NCBI RefSeq assembly: GCF_017814945.1
Contig: NZ_JAGIPX010000007.1
Coordinates: 124,001 to 188,000 of the forward strand
Length of the DNA: 64,000 bases
Source: Paraburkholderia sp. LEh10
GTDB taxonomy: Bacteria; Pseudomonadota; Gammaproteobacteria; Burkholderiales; Burkholderiaceae
Reading direction: 5' to 3'
Shown in pieces: positions 18,098-27,535 of the stretch; position 1 is the stretch's first letter, and each line of letters begins with the position of its first letter. Both the position numbers and the translations under genes were made by a program. A model generated the notes under the pieces. That model was not told the origin of the DNA, searched no databases, and saw nothing but the letters and a program-made list of their open reading frames with translations.

Positions 18098-21000
18098 CTA
18101 TGCCTTTTCGACCTTCACGAGGAACGACTTGAATTCCGGTGTCTGCGAATTCGCATCGGCCACGACGGGCGTCAACGTGTTGGTGATGAAGCCCGGCTTC
18201 GTGAGCCCCGTGAAGCCCCAGTGCAGCGGAATGCCGACGGTCTGCACCTTCTTCCCGTCGATCATCAGCGGCTTGATCCGTTTCGTCACGACGGCCACGG
18301 CGACGATGAACCCGCGATTGCTCGACACTTTCACGCGATCGCCCGCCACCACGCCGATCTGTTTCGCGAGGTCTTCGCCGATCTCGACGAACTGCTGCGG
18401 CTGGATGATCGCATTCAGGCGCGCATGCTTGGTCCAGAAGTGGAAGTGTTCCGTCAGACGATAGGTGGTCGCCGTATGCGGGAAATCCGGTGATTTGCCG
18501 AACGCCTTGCGATCATCCGGAAATACGCGCGCGGCCGGGTTGCTGGTCGCTTGCGGATTGTTCGGATGGAACGTGTTGTAGCCGAGCGGCGTCTCGAACG
18601 GCTCGTAGTGCTCGGGGAACGGACCTTCGTTCATCCCGTCGCGGGCGAAGAAACGCGCGACCCCCTCCGGGTTCATGATGAACGGGCCCATGCCGTTCTC
18701 AGGCGGCTCGTCGACCTTGAAATCGGGCACGTCGATGCCGCTCCAGCTCGCGCCATTCCACGCGATCAGCTTGCGCTTCGCGTCGAACGGCTTGCCGTTC
18801 AGATCGCACGATGCCCGGTTGTACAGCACCCGCCGGTTTGCGGGCCACGCCCATGCCCAGCCGAGCGTCTGGCCGATGCCCGTCGGATCACTGTTGTCGC
18901 GCCGGCCCATCTGGTTGCCCGCCTGGGTCCACGCACCGCAGAAGATCCAGCAGCCGCTCGCCGTCGTGCCGTCGTCCTTCAGTTGCGCGAAGCCTGCGAG
19001 CTGGTCGCCCTTCTTGACCAGCACCTTCGCTGGGTCCTTCGGATCGGGCAGATCCGCCAGCGCGCGGCCGCTGTATTCCATCGCGATCTCTTCGGGCGTC
19101 GGGCTGTCGGGATGCGCGTACGGCCAGCTCAGGTTCACGATCGGATCGGGATACTTGCCGCCTTGCTCCTTGTACGCCTTGCGCATGCGCAGGAAGATGC
19201 CCGACATGATCTCCAGGTCGCTGCGCGCTTCGCCCGGCCCTTCGGCGCCCTGCCAGTGCCACTGCAGCACGCGGCTCGAACTCACGAGCGAGCCGCGCTC
19301 TTCGGCGAAGCAGGTGGTCGGCAGGCGGAACACCTCGGTCTGGATTTTCGACGAATCGACATCGTTGTACTCGCCGTGGTTCTTCCAGAACTCGGAGGTT
19401 TCTGTCGCGAGCGGGTCCATGATGACGAGCCATTTCAGCTTCGCGAGGCTCACGGCTGTCTTGCCCTTGTTCGGCGCCGCTGCGAGCGGATTGAAGCCCT
19501 GGCAGATATAGCCGTTCATCTTGCCTTGATTCATCAGCTCGATGGCCTGCAGCAGGTCGTACGGCTTGTCGAGCTTCGGCAGATAGTCGTAGCCCCAGTT
19601 GTTGTCGGCTTTCGCCGCATCGCCCCACCACGACTTCATCATGCTGACGTAGAACGCGCGGTAGTTCTTCCAGTAGCTCAGCTGGTTCGGCCGCAGCGGC
19701 TGGGCGGCGCGCTTCTGGATGTAGCCCTCGTAGTCCTGCTCGGGCTCGTTCGGCAGCGTCATGTAGCCCGTCAGCAGATTCGACATGAGGCCCAGGTCCG
19801 TCAGTCCCTGGATGTTCGAATGGCCGCGCAACGCGTTCATCCCGCCGCCCGCGATGCCTATATTGCCGAGCAGCAGTTGCACCATCGCGCCCGTGCGGAT
19901 CATCTGCGCGCCGATCGAATGATGCGTCCAGCCGAGCGCGTACAGGATGGTGCCCGCGCGATCGGGCGTCGCCGTCGTTGCGAGCGTCTCGCAGACGTGC
20001 AGGAACTTGTCCTTCGGCGTGCCGCAGGTCTTTTCGACCATTTCCGGCGTATAGCGCGAATAATGCTGCTTGAGCAGGTTGTACACGCAGCGCGGATTCT
20101 GCAGCGACATGTCGACCTTCACGAAGCCGTCGTCGCCGCGCTCGTAGTCCCACGTCGACTTGTCCGTGTACTTACGCGCCTTCGCGTCATACCCGGAATA
20201 GATGCCGTCGTTGAACGCAAAGTCTTCACGGACGATGAACGGGAAGTCCGTGTAGTTCTTCACGTAGTCGTGCTGGATCTTGTCGTTCGTCAGCAGATAG
20301 TTGATCACGCCGCCGAGAAACGCGATGTCCGTTCCCGTGCGGATCGGCGCGTAGAAATCCGCGACGGACGCCGTGCGCGTGAAGCGCGGATCGACGACCA
20401 TCAGCTTCGCCTTGTTATGCGCCTTCGCCTCCGTCACCCATTTGAAACCGCACGGGTGCGCCTCGGCCGCATTGCCGCCCATCACGAGAATCACGTCCGC
20501 GTTCTTGATGTCGACCCAATGGTTCGTCATCGCTCCACGGCCAAACGTCGGGGCAAGACCTGCCACCGTCGGGCCATGTCAGACACGAGCCTGGTTGTCG
20601 AACGCGAGCATCCCCATGCTGCGCACGGTCTTGTGCGTCAGATAGCCGACCTCGTTGCTGCCCGCCGACGCCGCAAGCATGCCCGTGGTCAGCCAGCGGT
20701 TGACCTTCTTGCCGTCGGGCGTGCTCTCGACGAAATTCGCGTCGCGGTCTTCCTTCATCAGCTTCGCGATGCGGTCGAGCGCGTCATTCCACGAAATGCG
20801 TTCCCAGTGATCTGAACCGGCAGCGCGATACTCGGGATATTTCAGGCGGCTCGGACTATGGATGAAGTCGATCAGGCTCGCACCCTTCGGGCACAACGTA
20901 CCGCGATTGACCGGGTGATCGGGGTCGCCTTCAATGTGAATGATGCTGGAAGTCGCGTTCTTCGCACCGTCGCCCAAGCCGTACATCAGGATGCCGCAGC

Positions 21001-21169
21001 CGACGGAGCAATAGGGACACGTGTTGCGCGTTTCGGTAGTACGAGCCAGTTTGTACTGTCGGACCTCGGCGAGCGCGGGTTCCGGCGAGAAGCCCATCAG
21101 GGCCAGGCTCGATCCGGCCAGCGTGCTCGCCGTCACCTTCAGGAACTGACGGCGGGACATTTGCAACAT
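18098..21169 (-). CDS. fdoG: Formate dehydrogenase alpha subunit, selenoprotein with in-frame TGA (Sec)
   Basis: The gene is split by a TGA at 20581-20579, but the two parts are in the same frame and together give 1023 residues, the usual FdoG/FdnG length. Selenocysteine is residue 197 in NQARV-U-HGPTVAGLAP, exactly where the family carries it. N-terminal twin-arginine signal: SRRQFLKVTASTLAGSS. The [4Fe-4S] motif NTCPYCSVGCGILMYG ends with GTLCPKGASL. The following molybdopterin domain (KNADVILVMGGNAAEAHPCG) is intact. The start is ATG 21169 with AGAGG upstream. It oxidises formate in the periplasm as part of a three-subunit complex. Automatic callers tend to report two truncated genes here. 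Confidence 0.95.
20534..20581 (-). promoter_or_regulatory. SECIS-like hairpin directly after the Sec TGA codon
   Basis: Just 3' of the TGA, the mRNA can fold an apical stem GGCA-GGTCT-TGCC (20552-20564 on the plus strand), extended by GG/CC with a bulged T. The GGTCT loop and the bulged U resemble the E. coli fdhF and fdnG SECIS elements, which SelB binds to recode UGA as selenocysteine. The fold was judged by eye. Confidence 0.7.
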
Positions 21170-21441
21170 GATCGCCTCTCGTTCTATTTGTGGGGAAGTG
21201 AGAAAAAGTATAAGTCGTTTCTCGCCGTTCGTAAGCAGAACAGAGCACCAGCTCCGCACGCCGCGTGCCCGGCGGCCTGGCTGACTCGCGGTTTGTCGTA
21301 TCCACATGGAAAGATGGGCATGACGCTTGCGTCATACGATTGGGCATCTCGCGAATGTCCTTGCGCGCCGCGACGCGCGATGAATCCGTGAGAAGATGCA
21401 TTTGCCGTCTGCCGTGTCACATCCTCGCCGAGAAGACCGCC

Positions 21442-22767
21442 ATGGAACTCGATTCACTCTCCACCGAGAAGTTGCAATCGGTTGCGAAAAAGCAGGCGTC
21501 GTGGGCTGTCGGCGCGCTGCGGCAATTTTCCGACAACCGCTGCCCCGCGATGGCGGCGAGCATCGCGTTCTATGCGGCGTTCTCGCTCGCGCCGACGCTC
21601 GTGATGGTGATCGCGATCTCGGGCTGGTTCTTCGGCGCCGAAGCCGCGCGCGGCGAACTCTTCAGGCAGGTGCATAGCGTGCTCGGCAACGATGCCGCCG
21701 CCGCCGTCACGACGATCGTGCAGAACGCGCATCGCAGCGGCAGCGCCGGCGGCGTCGCGGCGATCATTTCGTTCGTCGCGCTGGCCATTGGCGCATCGGC
21801 GACGTTCTCGTCGCTGAACAGCGCGCTCAATATCGTATGGCCGACGCTCACGCCGCGCACCTCCAGCGTGATCGCGCTGGTGCGCGTCCGCCTGATCTCT
21901 TTCGGCCTCGTGCTCGGCGTCGCGTTTCTGCTGATCGTCTCGCTCGTGCTCGATACGGCGATCATCTTCATCGGCAACTGGATCTGGGGCGACTCGCCTT
22001 ATGTGGTGATCGGCAATCTGCTGCAGTTGGCTGTCGGCTGGCTGGTGCTCGCCTTCGCCTTCGCCGCGCTGCTCAAGTTTCTGCCGGACGCGCCCGTGCG
22101 CTGGCGCGATGCGCTGGTCGGCGGCACGGCGGCGGCCGCGCTGTTTTCGGCGGGCAAGAAACTCTTCGCGCTCTACCTCGCGCATGCCGGCATGGCGAAC
22201 TCGTTCGGCGCGGCGGGCTCGCTTGCGGTGCTGCTGATGTGGCTGTACTTCTCGGCGGTCGTGCTGCTGCTCGGCGCCGAGTTCGCCGCCGCGCGCGGGC
22301 GCCTGCACGATCCGCGCGGCGCATGGGGCTTCGCGCCCGCCACGCCGCCCGGCAGCCGCGCGATGCTGGCGTCCGTGCTGGCGGCATCGACGGTGGCGGC
22401 CAATGCGGCGCGCGGTTCGTTGCGGGGCATGCCGCCAGCGCCCCTCGACAAGACTGGCGCGCCGCTCCAGCGACCGCGCCCGACGGTTGCGGCGCGGCTC
22501 GCTGCCCGACACGACGCCGGAATCAGCAAGGCGGTGGCGATCGGAAAGTCCGTCGTCGACGCGGAAACGCAGGCGACGCGCGCCGCCGCCCGCACGCTGG
22601 TCCAAGCAACGCGCAAGGCGGTTGCCGCGGACCGCTATGTCCGCAAGCATCCGTGGGGCTCGATGCTGATCGCGGCGGGCACGGCGATGGCCGTCGCGGC
22701 GCTGGCGGGACGCCGCAACGGCCCGAACGATGCGGCAACGCCGCCCGCCTCCGATGACGGCCATTAA
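21442..22767 (+). CDS. YihY/virulence factor BrkB family membrane protein
   Basis: 441 residues with about six membrane helices in the first 300. The family signature is present: RCPAMAASIAFYAAFSLAPT, then the repeated GAAGSLAVLLMWLYFSAVVLLLGAEFAAARG near residue 250. The C-terminal 140 residues are a soluble, alanine-rich tail with a final hydrophobic stretch (MLIAAGTAMAVAALAG), an unusual extension resembling the DUF883/ElaB tail-anchor pattern. Family members were once thought to be ribonuclease BN; the function is not settled. The ATG at 21442 follows GAGAAG; a longer frame to 21265 overlaps the formate dehydrogenase promoter. Confidence 0.85.
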   Translation: MELDSLSTEKLQSVAKKQASWAVGALRQFSDNRCPAMAASIAFYAAFSLAPTLVMVIAISGWFFGAEAARGELFRQVHSVLGNDAAAAVTTIVQNAHRSGSAGGVAAIISFVALAIGASATFSSLNSALNIVWPTLTPRTSSVIALVRVRLISFGLVLGVAFLLIVSLVLDTAIIFIGNWIWGDSPYVVIGNLLQLAVGWLVLAFAFAALLKFLPDAPVRWRDALVGGTAAAALFSAGKKLFALYLAHAGMANSFGAAGSLAVLLMWLYFSAVVLLLGAEFAAARGRLHDPRGAWGFAPATPPGSRAMLASVLAASTVAANAARGSLRGMPPAPLDKTGAPLQRPRPTVAARLAARHDAGISKAVAIGKSVVDAETQATRAAARTLVQATRKAVAADRYVRKHPWGSMLIAAGTAMAVAALAGRRNGPNDAATPPASDDGH

Positions 22768-23162
22768 GCGTCTGCTTCAACGGCATGCACCAAAGCGATC
22801 ACAACTACGCGCGTCTGTCTACCGGGCGCGCCGCTTATTTGCGCAGGCGGTCTTAATGCCTTTCCTATATAGATGCCGAATTTTTCCGATTTGACTAGAC
22901 AACTACATTACTATTTGCCTTCCATATGGCGTGTAATTCCTACCGATCCGGTCGATCACTGTCATAAAAACAACAATAATGCTTAGTCAAACATTCAATA
23001 TTGCTGAACTAGCAACAATTATTGACATGCTTGCGCGATAAGGCGGCGAAAGGGTTGTCACATTTTCGATACACCTTAATTTTTTTCAGTTCTTACACCA
23101 AGTGACACTGCGCTATTCTCCGATTCGCAACAACGAAACCAATCATCTGCGTGGAGAAATGG
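22768..23162. other. AT-rich promoter region of the porin gene
   Basis: 395 bases with markedly lower GC than the surroundings and no gene. It contains a hairpin-like repeat TTGCT-GAACT-AGCAA (23001-23015) and a possible promoter near 23055. Long AT-rich leaders are usual before Burkholderia porin genes. Confidence 0.5.
23055..23082 (+). promoter_or_regulatory. Candidate sigma-70 promoter of the porin gene
   Basis: TTGTCA (23055-23060) and TAATTT (23077-23082) are separated by 16 bases, about 80 bases before the porin start. A second TTGACA at 23022-23027 has no convincing -10 partner. Visual match only. Confidence 0.35.
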
Positions 23163-24332
23163 ATGAAACGAATCGCACTGTCGACCCTCTCGCTGGCACT
23201 GCTCGGCGCTGCAGGCGCAGCACATGCACAAAGCAGCGTGACGCTCTATGGCTTGATCGATGAATCGATCCAGTACGTGCACAACGCGAATACGGCGAAC
23301 GACCACCTGATCCAGACGTTCGCAGGGAACATCCAAGGTGACCGCTGGGGCCTGAAGGGCACGGAAGACCTTGGCGGCGGCCTGAAGGCGATCTTCCAGC
23401 TGGAAAGCGGCTTCGATGTGAACAACGGCAGGATGAGCCAGGGCGGCCGCCTGTTCGGCCGTCAGGCATACGTCGGTGTGACGCATGACGCATACGGCAC
23501 GTTCACGATGGGTCGCCAGTATGACCCGCTCGTCGACCTTGTCCAGCCGCTGACGGCTGACAACTTCTTCGGCAGCACGTTCACGACGCCGGGCGACGTT
23601 GACAACAACGACAACAGCTCGCGTACGAGCAACGCCATCAAATACGTGTCGCCGGTGTTCAGCGGCTTCCAGTTCGAGGGCATGTACGCTCTGGGCGGCG
23701 TCGCTGGCGCAACGGGCGCAGGTCAGTCGTGGGCAGGCGCGGCCACGTGGAGCGGTGGCCCGTTCAGCGTTGCAGCCGGCTACTTCCGCATGGAAAACGC
23801 CAACACGGTCGCTGGCCGCGCAGGTGGCTGGGGCACGGGCGTGACCTCGGGCGGCACGTTTGACGGCTCGAACATCAACGGCGCGTACGCATCGGCGAAG
23901 CAGATCGACATCACGTCGGCAGCTGGTCAGTTCGTGACGGGTCCGTTCACGTTCAACATCCGTTACAGCTTCGCGCAATACAAGCCGGACGCATTCTCGA
24001 GCTTCGCTGCGCAAGAGAAGTTCCAGGTTGCTGGCGCGTTCGCTGGCTACCAGGTCACGCCGGCAATGCTGGTCGGTCTGGGCTACACCTACACGCACGG
24101 CGCAGGCGACACGTCGGCGAACTACCACCAGGTTTCGCTGGGCGCCGACTACAACCTGTCGAAGCGCACCGACCTGTACCTGCTCGGCGCTTACCAGCAC
24201 GCAAGCGGCACGCAGCGCGATGCAGCGACGGGCGGACTCGTCGATGCAGGCGCATCGGTTGGTTCGTATGGCTACCAGGCAGGTAAGGACCACCAGGAAA
24301 TCGTCAGCCTGGGTATCCGTCATAAGTTCTAA
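23163..24332 (+). CDS. Gram-negative trimeric porin (Burkholderia OpcP/OmpC type)
   Basis: 389 residues. Signal peptide MKRIALSTLSLALLGAAGAA-HAQ, then the mature start QSSVTLYGLIDESIQYV typical of beta-proteobacterial porins. Further markers are DRWGLKGTEDLGGGLKAIFQLESGF, LFGRQAYVGV, GTFTMGRQYDP and a C-terminal strand ending in phenylalanine (IVSLGIRHKF) recognised by the BAM machinery. It forms a general diffusion channel in the outer membrane. The ATG at 23163 follows GGAG; the GTG at 23151 is less likely. Codon use is strongly biased (Gly GGC, Thr ACG), as for a highly expressed gene, and a strong terminator follows. Confidence 0.93.
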   Translation: MKRIALSTLSLALLGAAGAAHAQSSVTLYGLIDESIQYVHNANTANDHLIQTFAGNIQGDRWGLKGTEDLGGGLKAIFQLESGFDVNNGRMSQGGRLFGRQAYVGVTHDAYGTFTMGRQYDPLVDLVQPLTADNFFGSTFTTPGDVDNNDNSSRTSNAIKYVSPVFSGFQFEGMYALGGVAGATGAGQSWAGAATWSGGPFSVAAGYFRMENANTVAGRAGGWGTGVTSGGTFDGSNINGAYASAKQIDITSAAGQFVTGPFTFNIRYSFAQYKPDAFSSFAAQEKFQVAGAFAGYQVTPAMLVGLGYTYTHGAGDTSANYHQVSLGADYNLSKRTDLYLLGAYQHASGTQRDAATGGLVDAGASVGSYGYQAGKDHQEIVSLGIRHKF

Positions 24333-24378
24333 TAGAACAATATGACGTACGGCCCCGAGACGTCGGGCCGCACCCTGA

Positions 24379-24416
24379 AGCCAGCCGGAGGCGCAAGCCG
24401 AAGGCTGGCTTTTTTC
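24379..24416 (+). terminator. Rho-independent terminator of the porin gene
   Basis: AGCCAGCC (24379-24386) pairs with GGCTGGCT (24403-24410), followed by a run of T to 24415. It lies 46 bases after the porin stop. Confidence 0.9.
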
Positions 24417-24517
24417 ATTGGCGCGGGTACAAAGACGGCATGCATGCGCGCGCCATCCGTATTCGCGCGCGCCGTGGGCGCGCCCTCGTTCGAAGCAGAA
24501 GCGAAACGCGCGCCGAT

Positions 24518-25432
24518 TCAGCCGCGTACTTTGGGCTTGTCGGCCTGCGCCAAAGTCTGCGCGGGCCGCACGTCGGCGCCTGCGGCTATACGGTCGGCGT
24601 CCGCGCGCAATGCGCCGTGCAACGCGCCCGGCGGCCGGTACAGCACCATCTCGCCGATATGGCCGTTCTGCGGCACTTCACCCGCGCTCTGCCAGTCGGG
24701 CTCGGGAATCTCGCTGAACACCTGCCGCAACCGCTCGCCCCATGTGCGGTGGATCATCTGGTAGTACGCGTTGTCCTGATCGATCGACACGAAACGCGTC
24801 ACGCGCAGCGCGTCCTTTTCGTAGACGAGCAGATCGAGTGGCAGCCCGACGGAGAGGTTCGAGCGCAATGTGGAATCCATCGAGATCAGCGCGCATTTGG
24901 CGGCTTCATCGAGCGGCGTGGATGGCACGAGCACGCGGTCGATGATCGGCTTGCCGTATTTCGACTCGCCGATCTGGAAGTACGGATTCACGCGCGACGA
25001 TTCGATGAAGTTGCCCGCCGCGTAGATCATGAACAGCCGCGGGCGCGGCTGCGCGACGCCTTCCCCGCTGTCGCGAATCTGGCCGCCGAGAATGAAGCTG
25101 CAATTGAAGTCGACGCCGAATTCCTGCAACGCGTTCGCTTCGCGCTGATGCACGTCGCGCACTGCCTGACCGACGACGCGCGCGGCATCGGCCATCGTCG
25201 ACACGGTCCATAGCGTCGGCCGCGACGGCTCGGACGGCTCCGACAGTTCGTGCAACACGGCCTGCGTGAGCGACAGGTTGCCCGCGCTGAGCAACACCAG
25301 CATGCGCTCGCCCGGCTCTTCGAACACCGACATCTTGCGCGCGGTGCTGATGTGATCGACGCCGGCATTGGTCCGCGTATCCGACAGGAACACCAGCCCC
25401 TCGTCGACGCACATCGCCACACAGTAGGTCAT
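24518..25432 (-). CDS. Anbu: proteasome-type Ntn-hydrolase peptidase
   Basis: 304 residues, starting MTYCVAMCVDEGLVFLSDTR-TNAG. After Met removal the N-terminal Thr would be the nucleophile, as in the proteasome beta/HslV-like Anbu (bacterial proteasome homologue) family. Further family segments are STARKMSVFEEPGERMLVLLSAGNLS, FNCSFILGGQI, LFMIYAAGNFIE and KYGKPIIDR. The ATG at 25432 is required to expose Thr2; the longer frame to 25480 would destroy it. It follows a transglutaminase-like gene, an alpha-E gene and an ATP-grasp gene on the same strand, the gene set known to travel with Anbu. Substrate unknown. Confidence 0.9.
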   Translation of the reverse strand: MTYCVAMCVDEGLVFLSDTRTNAGVDHISTARKMSVFEEPGERMLVLLSAGNLSLTQAVLHELSEPSEPSRPTLWTVSTMADAARVVGQAVRDVHQREANALQEFGVDFNCSFILGGQIRDSGEGVAQPRPRLFMIYAAGNFIESSRVNPYFQIGESKYGKPIIDRVLVPSTPLDEAAKCALISMDSTLRSNLSVGLPLDLLVYEKDALRVTRFVSIDQDNAYYQMIHRTWGERLRQVFSEIPEPDWQSAGEVPQNGHIGEMVLYRPPGALHGALRADADRIAAGADVRPAQTLAQADKPKVRG

Positions 25433-25617
25433 GACAGGAATCCACACGGCTGCCGCAAACGGACCACGGGCGAGCCGCAAAGAGGCACGGGCCGCGGCGC
25501 GCCGCGGGACGCTGCCATTGTAATGCGCGCGCCTTGCGCGCTGCAGCCAACGTCAGGTGGCGCGGCGCGGGCGATGCGGCGAACGGATCGAAGCAAAATC
25601 AGGCAGACCGGCCGCGC

Positions 25618-26424
25618 TTACTGCGACGATTGCTCCTGCGCCTTCACGGCGACGGATACGTCGAGCGTCTCCTCCAGCCCGCCGATGCGCCGCCCGCGCA
25701 CGGGCGCAGCCGCCTCGTAGTCGCGCGCCGCCGCGAGGCGGCAATACATCTCGCTCGCGAACGCCGCATGCGTGACGTCGACGGAAACCCAGCCGATGCC
25801 CGTGAGCCATACATCGACCCACGCGTGACTGGCCGCGTGCGTGACGTCGCCGGGTTCGATATAGCCGCTCACGTAGCGCGCCGGAATGTTGCGCGCGCGG
25901 CAGCACGCGAGCATCAGATGCGCGTGGTCCTGGCACACGCCCTTGCCGAGCGCGAGCGCCTGCGACGCGGTGCTCGTCACGCCCGTCGCGCCCGTCTCGA
26001 ACTGCACGCGCGCGATGATCTTCTCGGCGAGCGCAATCAGCGCCGCGGGCTTGTCGAGGGAAGCCACCGCCGCGGCCAGTTCGCGGATCGCGGGATCGCA
26101 GTCGGTCAGGCGCGTCGCGCACGTGAAATGTTCGAGCGGGATCGCGCCCGCATCGTCGCCGAGCCTGCCGTCGACGAGCGGAAACGTGTCGATTTCGCCT
26201 GCTACGTGCACGCGTATCTCGTCGTGCGGCTTGTTGAGCACGAGCGTGTGCAGCACGTTGCCATAGGCGTCGAACGTCGAGTCGAGCTTGCCGGGCGCAT
26301 CGAGCGTCCAGCGCCGCACGGCCTGGGAAGCCCCGCTCGACGGCGTCAGACGTAATTGCTGGATCGAATAGTGGACGGTCGATTCGTAGTGATAGGACGT
26401 ATCGTGGCGGATCGAGAGAAACAT
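25618..26424 (-). CDS. Transglutaminase-like cysteine peptidase family protein (Anbu cluster)
   Basis: 268 residues. N-terminal beta domain MFLSIRHDTSYHYESTVHYS, then the transglutaminase core with catalytic Cys164 (GKGVCQDHAHLMLACCRARN), His200 (ASHAWVDVWL) and Asp216 (GWVSVDVTHA). The last is usually in a DPT motif and here is DVT. The fold supports amide hydrolysis or transamidation. The start is ATG 26424, with GGAG eight bases upstream, lying just past the alpha-E gene stop. The paralogue at 51011-51901 is about a tenth longer. Probably cotranscribed with the ATP-grasp and alpha-E genes before it and Anbu after it. Confidence 0.9.
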   Translation of the reverse strand: MFLSIRHDTSYHYESTVHYSIQQLRLTPSSGASQAVRRWTLDAPGKLDSTFDAYGNVLHTLVLNKPHDEIRVHVAGEIDTFPLVDGRLGDDAGAIPLEHFTCATRLTDCDPAIRELAAAVASLDKPAALIALAEKIIARVQFETGATGVTSTASQALALGKGVCQDHAHLMLACCRARNIPARYVSGYIEPGDVTHAASHAWVDVWLTGIGWVSVDVTHAAFASEMYCRLAAARDYEAAAPVRGRRIGGLEETLDVSVAVKAQEQSSQ

Positions 26425-26437
26425 TGATGGCACTCCG

Positions 26438-27388
26438 TCATGCAACAGGCAGCATCAGATAGGTGCGCGCGACCATGTGGCCGAGTTCGAACACGCGGGC
26501 AAGGAACTGCGTGAGCCACGCGTGCAGGCCGGCTTCGAAGATCTGGCGGATGTCCGCGTAGACCAGTTCGGCGCGCAGCTTGCCGGCAAAGCGCTCGCAC
26601 TGGTTCGAGCCCTGCGTGCGCAGCATCGCGAGGTTTTCGCAGACGCCGTCGAGCGATGCGAGCAGCGAGCGCGGCATCTGCGAGTTCAGGATCATCAGCT
26701 CGACCACGCGCGCAGGCGTCACGACATCGCGATACACCTTGCGGTAGATCTCCAGTGCCGACACCGAACTGAGGATCGACGTCCAGTAATAGAAGTCTTC
26801 AAGCTGGCGGGCGGCCTCGCGCGAGTTCGGCTCGGCGTCGGTGAAGCGCACGTCGAGAATGCGCGCCGTGTTGTCCGCGCGTTCGAGGAAAGTGCCGAGC
26901 TGCGTGAAGAAGAACGCGTCGTCCTGCAGCGCCGTGCCGAGTGTCACGCCGCGCGACAGATGCGAGCGGAACTTCACCCATTCAAAGAGCGCAGCCGGAT
27001 TGCTCGCAACCTGGCCGTGTGCCGTGCGCTCGTTGAATTCGAGCCACGTGTCGTTGATCGTTTCCCACCATTCCGTCGTCAGCGTGCCGCGCACCGCGCG
27101 CGCGTTTTCACGCGCCGCCTGCAGGCACGCCTGAATGCTCGACGGGTTCGAGGAATCGGCGATCATGAAGTCGAGCACGTTTTCGCGCGTCGGCTCGTCG
27201 TAGCGCTGCGCGAACGCGTCCTCCAGTTCGGAGATGCGCAGCACCGAACGCTGCGCGCGTTCCTCCTGCTCGGTCGTCTGCGGCAGCAGTTGCGCCTTCA
27301 GGTTGATGTCGAGCATGCGCGCGGTATTCTCCGCGCGCTCCATGTAACGGGCCATCCAGAACAGATGATCGGCGGTGCGGCTCAGCAT
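26438..27388 (-). CDS. Alpha-E domain protein (DUF403)
   Basis: 316 residues, almost entirely helical. It opens with the family signature LSRTADHLFWMARYMERAEN and has repeats of the pattern FLERADNTARILDVRF near residue 165. Alpha-E proteins have no established catalytic activity and are found next to, or fused to, the circularly permuted ATP-grasp ligase; a scaffold or substrate-binding role is the current guess. In the second cluster of this window the same domain is fused to the ligase. The start ATG at 27388 lies 147 bases after the ATP-grasp stop, with no obvious terminator between them. Confidence 0.9.
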   Translation of the reverse strand: MLSRTADHLFWMARYMERAENTARMLDINLKAQLLPQTTEQEERAQRSVLRISELEDAFAQRYDEPTRENVLDFMIADSSNPSSIQACLQAARENARAVRGTLTTEWWETINDTWLEFNERTAHGQVASNPAALFEWVKFRSHLSRGVTLGTALQDDAFFFTQLGTFLERADNTARILDVRFTDAEPNSREAARQLEDFYYWTSILSSVSALEIYRKVYRDVVTPARVVELMILNSQMPRSLLASLDGVCENLAMLRTQGSNQCERFAGKLRAELVYADIRQIFEAGLHAWLTQFLARVFELGHMVARTYLMLPVA

Positions 27389-27535
27389 GTCGGCTTTCCG
27401 TATTGATTGGGCGCGCCTGTCGTCAACGCGTGACGGCAGACGCGCCGGGTTGCCCGTTTTTTACGCCGGCCTCCACGGAAACTCGAAGAGAATCGCGGAT
27501 GCCGGCCATTCAGAACATCGGTCGAACGCTGCCAG

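Noticed and set aside
18098..20566. Formate dehydrogenase alpha as two broken genes
   Set aside because: The two parts are in one frame, and the interrupting TGA is at the family's selenocysteine position, with a SECIS-like hairpin and selABC nearby.
18551..20815. A 754-codon plus-strand frame opposite fdoG
   Set aside because: Its product is Arg/Val/His-rich with no fold, and the minus strand encodes formate dehydrogenase.
23022..23027. TTGACA as the porin -35 box
   Set aside because: No reasonable -10 hexamer 16-18 bases downstream; the TTGTCA/TAATTT pair is the better candidate.
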